From positions 61,549-125,548 of the forward strand of contig NZ_JAELUG010000005.1 of assembly GCF_016429255.1 (NCBI RefSeq): a DNA stretch of 64,000 nt. Reading direction: 5' to 3'. The position numbers and the translations under genes are program-made. Under the pieces are notes generated by a model that was not told the origin of the DNA, did no database searches, and saw only the letters and a list, made by a program, of their open reading frames with translations. Shown here piece after piece: positions 61,295-64,000 of this stretch (within the stretch, counting starts at the first letter, position 1; every line of letters starts with the position of its first letter). This stretch comes from Rhizobium sp. ASV8. Lineage in GTDB: Bacteria > Pseudomonadota > Alphaproteobacteria > Rhizobiales > Rhizobiaceae.

Positions 61295-62191
61295 TCAGGC
61301 CCCGCCGCCCACGCGAGCCAGACCGTCTCTAGCCGGCTGATAATTGGGATCGAGATTGACCGCGTGCTGGTAGGAGCGGCGGGCTTTCGCCTTGTCGCCT
61401 TTGCGCTCGTAGACGAAAGCCTGGTTTGCCCAGGATTCGGCGACTTTGTTGTTCAGGTCGATCGCATGATTGAAATCCGCGAAGGCGTTGTCGTCGTCAT
61501 TCTGCGCGAGATAGGAAATGCCGCGGCTGTTGTAGGGTTCGGGCGAGTTCGGCGACAACGAGATCGCCTTCGAGAAATCGTCGATCGCCTTGTCCTGCTG
61601 ATTGCGCTTCTGGAAGATCACGCCGCGGCCGTTATAGGCGCGGCCATCCGTCGTTCCGAGGCTGATCGCCTTGGAATAATCGTTGAAGGCATCATTGTCG
61701 CGGCCAGCCTGACGATAGAGATTGCCGCGGCCGATATAGGCGACATCGTAACTGCCGTTGATCTGCAGTGCAGCATTGTAGTCCGCTATTGCTTCCGGCA
61801 GCTTGCCCATGTTGCGGTAAATGAGCGCGCGATTGGCATAGGCTTGGTAGAATTTCGGATTGAGCTGGATCGCCTGATTGAAGTCGCCGAGAGCACGGTT
61901 GAAATCCCCGCCGCGGCCATACGCCGTGCCGCGAACGTTGTAGCCTTCCGGATCCTGCGGATTGGCACTGATGACCGAAGTCAGCGAAGCGATATTTTCC
62001 GAGGAGCCTTGTGCCTTGTCGATGCGGATGACGCTATCGGTGGAGGCCGTCTGGCAGCCGGAAAGGCTGATTGCAGCAAGAATCGCCAAAACTGGCAGGG
62101 CCGCGACTTGCTTCGAAACTCGGGAGGAGAAGTTCGAAGTGCGGTACTTTTCGAAAGTCGTCATTGCCATTATCGGGTTCGCTTTCCCCAT
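61295..62191 (-). CDS. TPR-repeat lipoprotein (NlpI-like)
   Basis: A 298-aa protein with a signal and lipobox (LAAISLSGC, acylated Cys46), so it is probably a membrane-anchored lipoprotein. The rest is a row of about six 34-residue tetratricopeptide repeats, e.g. YNVRGTAYGRGGDFNRALGD, FYQAYANRALIYRNMGKLPEA, YDVAYIGRGNLYRQAGRDND and NSPEPYNSRGISYLAQNDDDNA. Such proteins act as scaffolds for envelope enzymes. The start is uncertain: ATG codons at 62191, 62170 and 62164 are all possible. It ends at a good terminator. Confidence 0.88.
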   Translation of the reverse strand: MGKANPIMAMTTFEKYRTSNFSSRVSKQVAALPVLAILAAISLSGCQTASTDSVIRIDKAQGSSENIASLTSVISANPQDPEGYNVRGTAYGRGGDFNRALGDFNQAIQLNPKFYQAYANRALIYRNMGKLPEAIADYNAALQINGSYDVAYIGRGNLYRQAGRDNDAFNDYSKAISLGTTDGRAYNGRGVIFQKRNQQDKAIDDFSKAISLSPNSPEPYNSRGISYLAQNDDDNAFADFNHAIDLNNKVAESWANQAFVYERKGDKAKARRSYQHAVNLDPNYQPARDGLARVGGGA

Positions 62192-62242
62192 GCGTCATAT
62201 CAGGCTGTTCTGATTTAATCCGATTTGCGCAGAGAATAAATC

Positions 62243-62274
62243 AAAAAGGCGGCGGCGAACGACTCGCCCCCGCC
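62243..62274 (-). terminator. rpsU terminator
   Basis: On the reverse strand an 11-bp stem GGCGGGGGCGA / TCGCCGCCGCC (one mismatch) with a five-base loop is followed by TTTTTGA. It lies 35 bases after the rpsU stop. Confidence 0.8.
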
Positions 62275-62308
62275 ACACATGCATCTGAAAACGTCGAAAA
62301 AACGGCGA

Positions 62309-62521
62309 TTACTTGGCAACAAGGCCTTCGCGCTGAGCGCGCTTGCGAGCAAGCTTGCGAACGCGACGAACAGCTTCAGCCTTTTCGCGAGCACGCTTCT
62401 GCGACGGCTTTTCGTAATAGTCGCGCATCTTCATTTCGCGGAAAATACCTTCGCGCTGCATCTTCTTCTTGAGAGCGCGGAGAGCCTGGTCGACATTGTT
62501 ATCGCGGACAAGTACCTGCAC
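62309..62521 (-). CDS. rpsU: 30S ribosomal protein S21
   Basis: A 70-aa basic S21 protein starting [25 protein letters not shown]. The GTG at 62521 is the likely start: AAAGGAAC lies about ten bases upstream, while the in-frame GTG at 62530 would be too near it. The tail [29 protein letters not shown] is typical. S21 helps mRNA recognition in the small subunit. Rhizobia often have more than one rpsU, so another copy may exist elsewhere. Confidence 0.96.
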   Translation of the reverse strand: MQVLVRDNNVDQALRALKKKMQREGIFREMKMRDYYEKPSQKRAREKAEAVRRVRKLARKRAQREGLVAK

Positions 62522-62530
62522 GAGAATCAC

Positions 62531-62856
62531 GTTCCTTTGGTTTGGTTGATGCCAACGGCGACGGCAGCGCCTGGAGGCAAAAATATAACGTTCGCGCAGC
62601 CGTAGCCTTGCGATTGGTTAGGCGAGATAGCAGATCGGTTTGTCAAAGTCTAGCCAGATCGTGAGTTTGCAGAGGAAAAAGCGGTTTGTCGAGCATTGAA
62701 TTGGCCTGATTATGCTGGTCCCACCATAGGGTGTAGGCTTGAACCTGCGCGTCTTTTGAAGCGGCGTGCTTGCGTGAAACGTCAGCATGTCGGGTCCTCT
62801 TCGCAAGGAGGCGGCAGTCTGATTCCATGGTCGGCGAGTGCGGAGGGGAGCATTCT
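62531..62856. other. gap between rpsU and an envelope protein
   Basis: 326 bases. The left part should carry the rpsU promoter and leader (see 62618-62646). The reverse-strand open frames at 62618-62806 and 62643-62984 have no ribosome site or protein character and are not called. I see no other supported element. Confidence 0.4.
62618..62646 (-). promoter_or_regulatory. candidate rpsU promoter
   Basis: On the reverse strand TTGACA (62646-62641) is followed after 17 bases by GCCTAA (62623-62618), the same layout as the candidate before gltX. It would leave a leader of about 90 bases. Confidence 0.35.
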
Positions 62857-63147
62857 ATGAATTCACACGGTCTAGCAGGAGATGGGAAAGGGCTCATGGC
62901 GCCGATGCTCACTGCGATGCTCGTCGGTGTCGTTCTGATGTCAATGCTCTTGCCGGCCGCGGCCGGCGAGGTGCGCTTCGGCAAGAATGTCCGGGTCGGT
63001 GGCCACGATTTTTCGAACCAGACTTTCGACAGAAAACACCGTGCGAAAATCTATCTTTACAACCAGAAGCCGCGCAGAGAAGGATGCGTCTGGCGCAAGG
63101 ATGGTCATGGCGGTCGGGTGAAGGTTTGCCACCTCCAGCGCAAGTAG
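62857..63147 (+). CDS. small secreted or anchored hypothetical protein
   Basis: A 96-aa protein with a hydrophobic segment in residues 14-35 (MLTAMLVGVVLMSMLLPAAAGE), probably a cleaved signal peptide. The mature part of about 60 residues is basic, with two Cys (CVWRKDGHGG and CHLQRK) that could form a disulphide, plus GKNVRVGGHDFSNQTFDRKHRAKI. GGAGGGGAG precedes the ATG at 62857. It is nine bases upstream of a four-helix membrane protein gene, so the two are probably coexpressed. No family recognised. Confidence 0.78.
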   Translation: MNSHGLAGDGKGLMAPMLTAMLVGVVLMSMLLPAAAGEVRFGKNVRVGGHDFSNQTFDRKHRAKIYLYNQKPRREGCVWRKDGHGGRVKVCHLQRK

Positions 63148-63155
63148 GGGGAACT

Positions 63156-63638
63156 ATGAGTGATCAGATCGTGCCGACGAGCGTTCGGTATTACGAGCGC
63201 CTCACATATGCCGGGATGGCGGTGATTTTTATGAATCAGGTCGTGAACTGGGATAAGGCGGGGGCCAAGCATTTTTCCGAAGCGCCGCTTGCCTATGTAG
63301 TTGTACAGGTCGCGTTTCTTTGCGTCCAAATCTTCTGGGTTTGGCTGGTTGTTCGCAGGCGGCTGAACTGGGCGCGCTGGGTGACGCTTGGCGCGCAATT
63401 TGTGATAATGTTCATCATTGGTTGCGGCTTCGGCATGCTCGTCGGTAAGGGCCGCGCCGACGGAACCGTTTCGGAACTCGTTTTCTTAATTCTGGCGACT
63501 TCGTCTTATCTGCTTGCGGCGTGTCTTCTTTTTACGCGTGACGCAATACCATGGTTTGTTCCTCAAAGGGTTGAATGCGGCCATGCGGATGCCAACACCT
63601 CGAATGGTTCGGCCCCGCCGCCGGCTCATTCTTTTTAG
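63156..63638 (+). CDS. four-helix membrane protein, hypothetical
   Basis: A 160-aa integral membrane protein with four hydrophobic helices (about residues 17-26, 46-67, 75-98 and 107-128) and a polar tail. Start MSDQIVPTSVRYYERL is preceded by GGGGGAAC; a longer frame to 62838 lies over the previous gene and is rejected. It starts nine bases after the small exported protein, so both probably act together in the envelope. No family recognised. Confidence 0.75.
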   Translation: MSDQIVPTSVRYYERLTYAGMAVIFMNQVVNWDKAGAKHFSEAPLAYVVVQVAFLCVQIFWVWLVVRRRLNWARWVTLGAQFVIMFIIGCGFGMLVGKGRADGTVSELVFLILATSSYLLAACLLFTRDAIPWFVPQRVECGHADANTSNGSAPPPAHSF

Positions 63639-63750
63639 CCGTGTCGAAAGCCGGTCCTGAATGCGTCGCAAAAGAGCCGTTGTGTCGGTTTCTGATTTGC
63701 GATTTGTATGATCCACAGAATGGCGTCTTGCCTGAAGGAGTTGAGGGCGA

Positions 63751-64000
63751 ATGCGTAAATACTCGGTTTTTGCCGTGGCACGGGAAGCGATGCGGGCTCA
63801 CAAGGGCTGGGAGGCTCAATGGACCTCGCCGGAGCCGCGCAAGGAGTATGACGTCATCATCGTCGGCGCCGGCGGTCATGGCTTGGGCGCGGCCTACTAT
63901 CTCGCCAAGGAGCATGGCATCACCAATGTCGCGGTGATCGAGAAGGGCTGGCTCGGCGGCGGCAATACCGGCCGCAACACGACGATCATCCGCTCGAACT
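63751..64000 (+). CDS. soxB: sarcosine oxidase subunit beta (5' end, cut by window edge)
   Basis: A start of at least 83 codons: [20 protein letters not shown], then the FAD-binding motif [22 protein letters not shown] followed by [17 protein letters not shown]. This matches the beta subunit of heterotetrameric sarcosine oxidase, which oxidises sarcosine to glycine and feeds one-carbon metabolism. GAGGGCGA precedes the ATG, and the rest lies beyond the window. Downstream genes soxD, soxA and soxG are expected but not visible. Confidence 0.9.
   Translation, partial: MRKYSVFAVAREAMRAHKGWEAQWTSPEPRKEYDVIIVGAGGHGLGAAYYLAKEHGITNVAVIEKGWLGGGNTGRNTTIIRSN

Noticed and set aside
62643..62984. 113-aa reverse-strand frame upstream of the small exported protein
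   Set aside because: No ribosome site, overlaps a better supported forward gene with a strong Shine-Dalgarno sequence.

Overview
The window looks like chromosomal DNA of a Rhizobium-type alphaproteobacterium (Rhizobium/Agrobacterium group). This rests on its GC-rich codon use, the order of many genes (gltX-lysS, split pntAA-pntAB-pntB, a rhizobial ornithine decarboxylase with a long leader, xylB-xylA behind a LacI regulator, sarcosine oxidase beta at the right edge) and intergenic palindromic repeats of the kinds common in rhizobia. I see no tRNA or rRNA genes, no CRISPR array, no insertion sequence and no phage or plasmid module. The sequence is densely coding on both strands and cut at both ends: a LysR gene on the left and a sarcosine oxidase beta gene on the right.

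Layout. 1-8.5 kb: LysR regulator, a secreted or anchored hypothetical, the gltX-lysS operon, a small exported protein, TerC, AraC-GyrI regulator. 8.5-11.6 kb: TetR regulator divergent from an EmrA/EmrB multidrug pump with two matching operators between them. 11.6-15.7 kb: xylose block (LacI, xylB, xylA) with a convergent VOC gene. 16-25.7 kb: a second sugar block, with a LacI regulator divergent from an RbsA/RbsC/RbsB-type ABC importer, then a sugar isomerase/epimerase-family TIM barrel, a Gfo/Idh/MocA dehydrogenase, a convergent DoxX and a GH1 beta-glucosidase. 25.8-34.9 kb: FMN reductase, CHASE4-GGDEF-EAL protein, TrhO, overlapping CHAD and CYTH genes, KDPG aldolase, DUF533 protein, and a NicO metal exporter with its DUF1007 partner. 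35-43.4 kb: DGPF/YCII plus ECF42-type sigma pair 1, LysR, ornithine decarboxylase with leader RNA, GNAT, cysE, WD40, and a histidine-rich CobW/COG0523 GTPase. 43.5-49.3 kb: creatininase family, MarR, a LacI gene with a 2-hydroxyacid dehydrogenase, C26 amidohydrolase, and an orphan TakP-like TRAP binding protein. 49.5-58.2 kb: a GGDEF-EAL protein with a degenerate GGDEF motif, a FeeM-like N-acyl amino acid synthase candidate, a CoxIV-like small subunit, the transhydrogenase operon, and DGPF/ECF42 pair 2. 58.2-64 kb: HWE histidine kinase, FAD oxidoreductase, TPR lipoprotein, rpsU, two small envelope proteins, soxB start.

How genes work together. Two neighbouring LacI-controlled carbohydrate systems feed xylose (isomerase plus kinase) and an unidentified sugar or glycoside (importer plus isomerase plus oxidoreductase plus beta-glucosidase). 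The second has the same mix of enzyme families as the E. coli ycj cluster and is the best candidate for a poorly described pathway. Other items of interest are the two DGPF-ECF42 pairs, the FeeM-like gene without an obvious partner, the CobW/WD40/cysE metal-linked run behind a Zur-like palindrome, and the ornithine decarboxylase leader.
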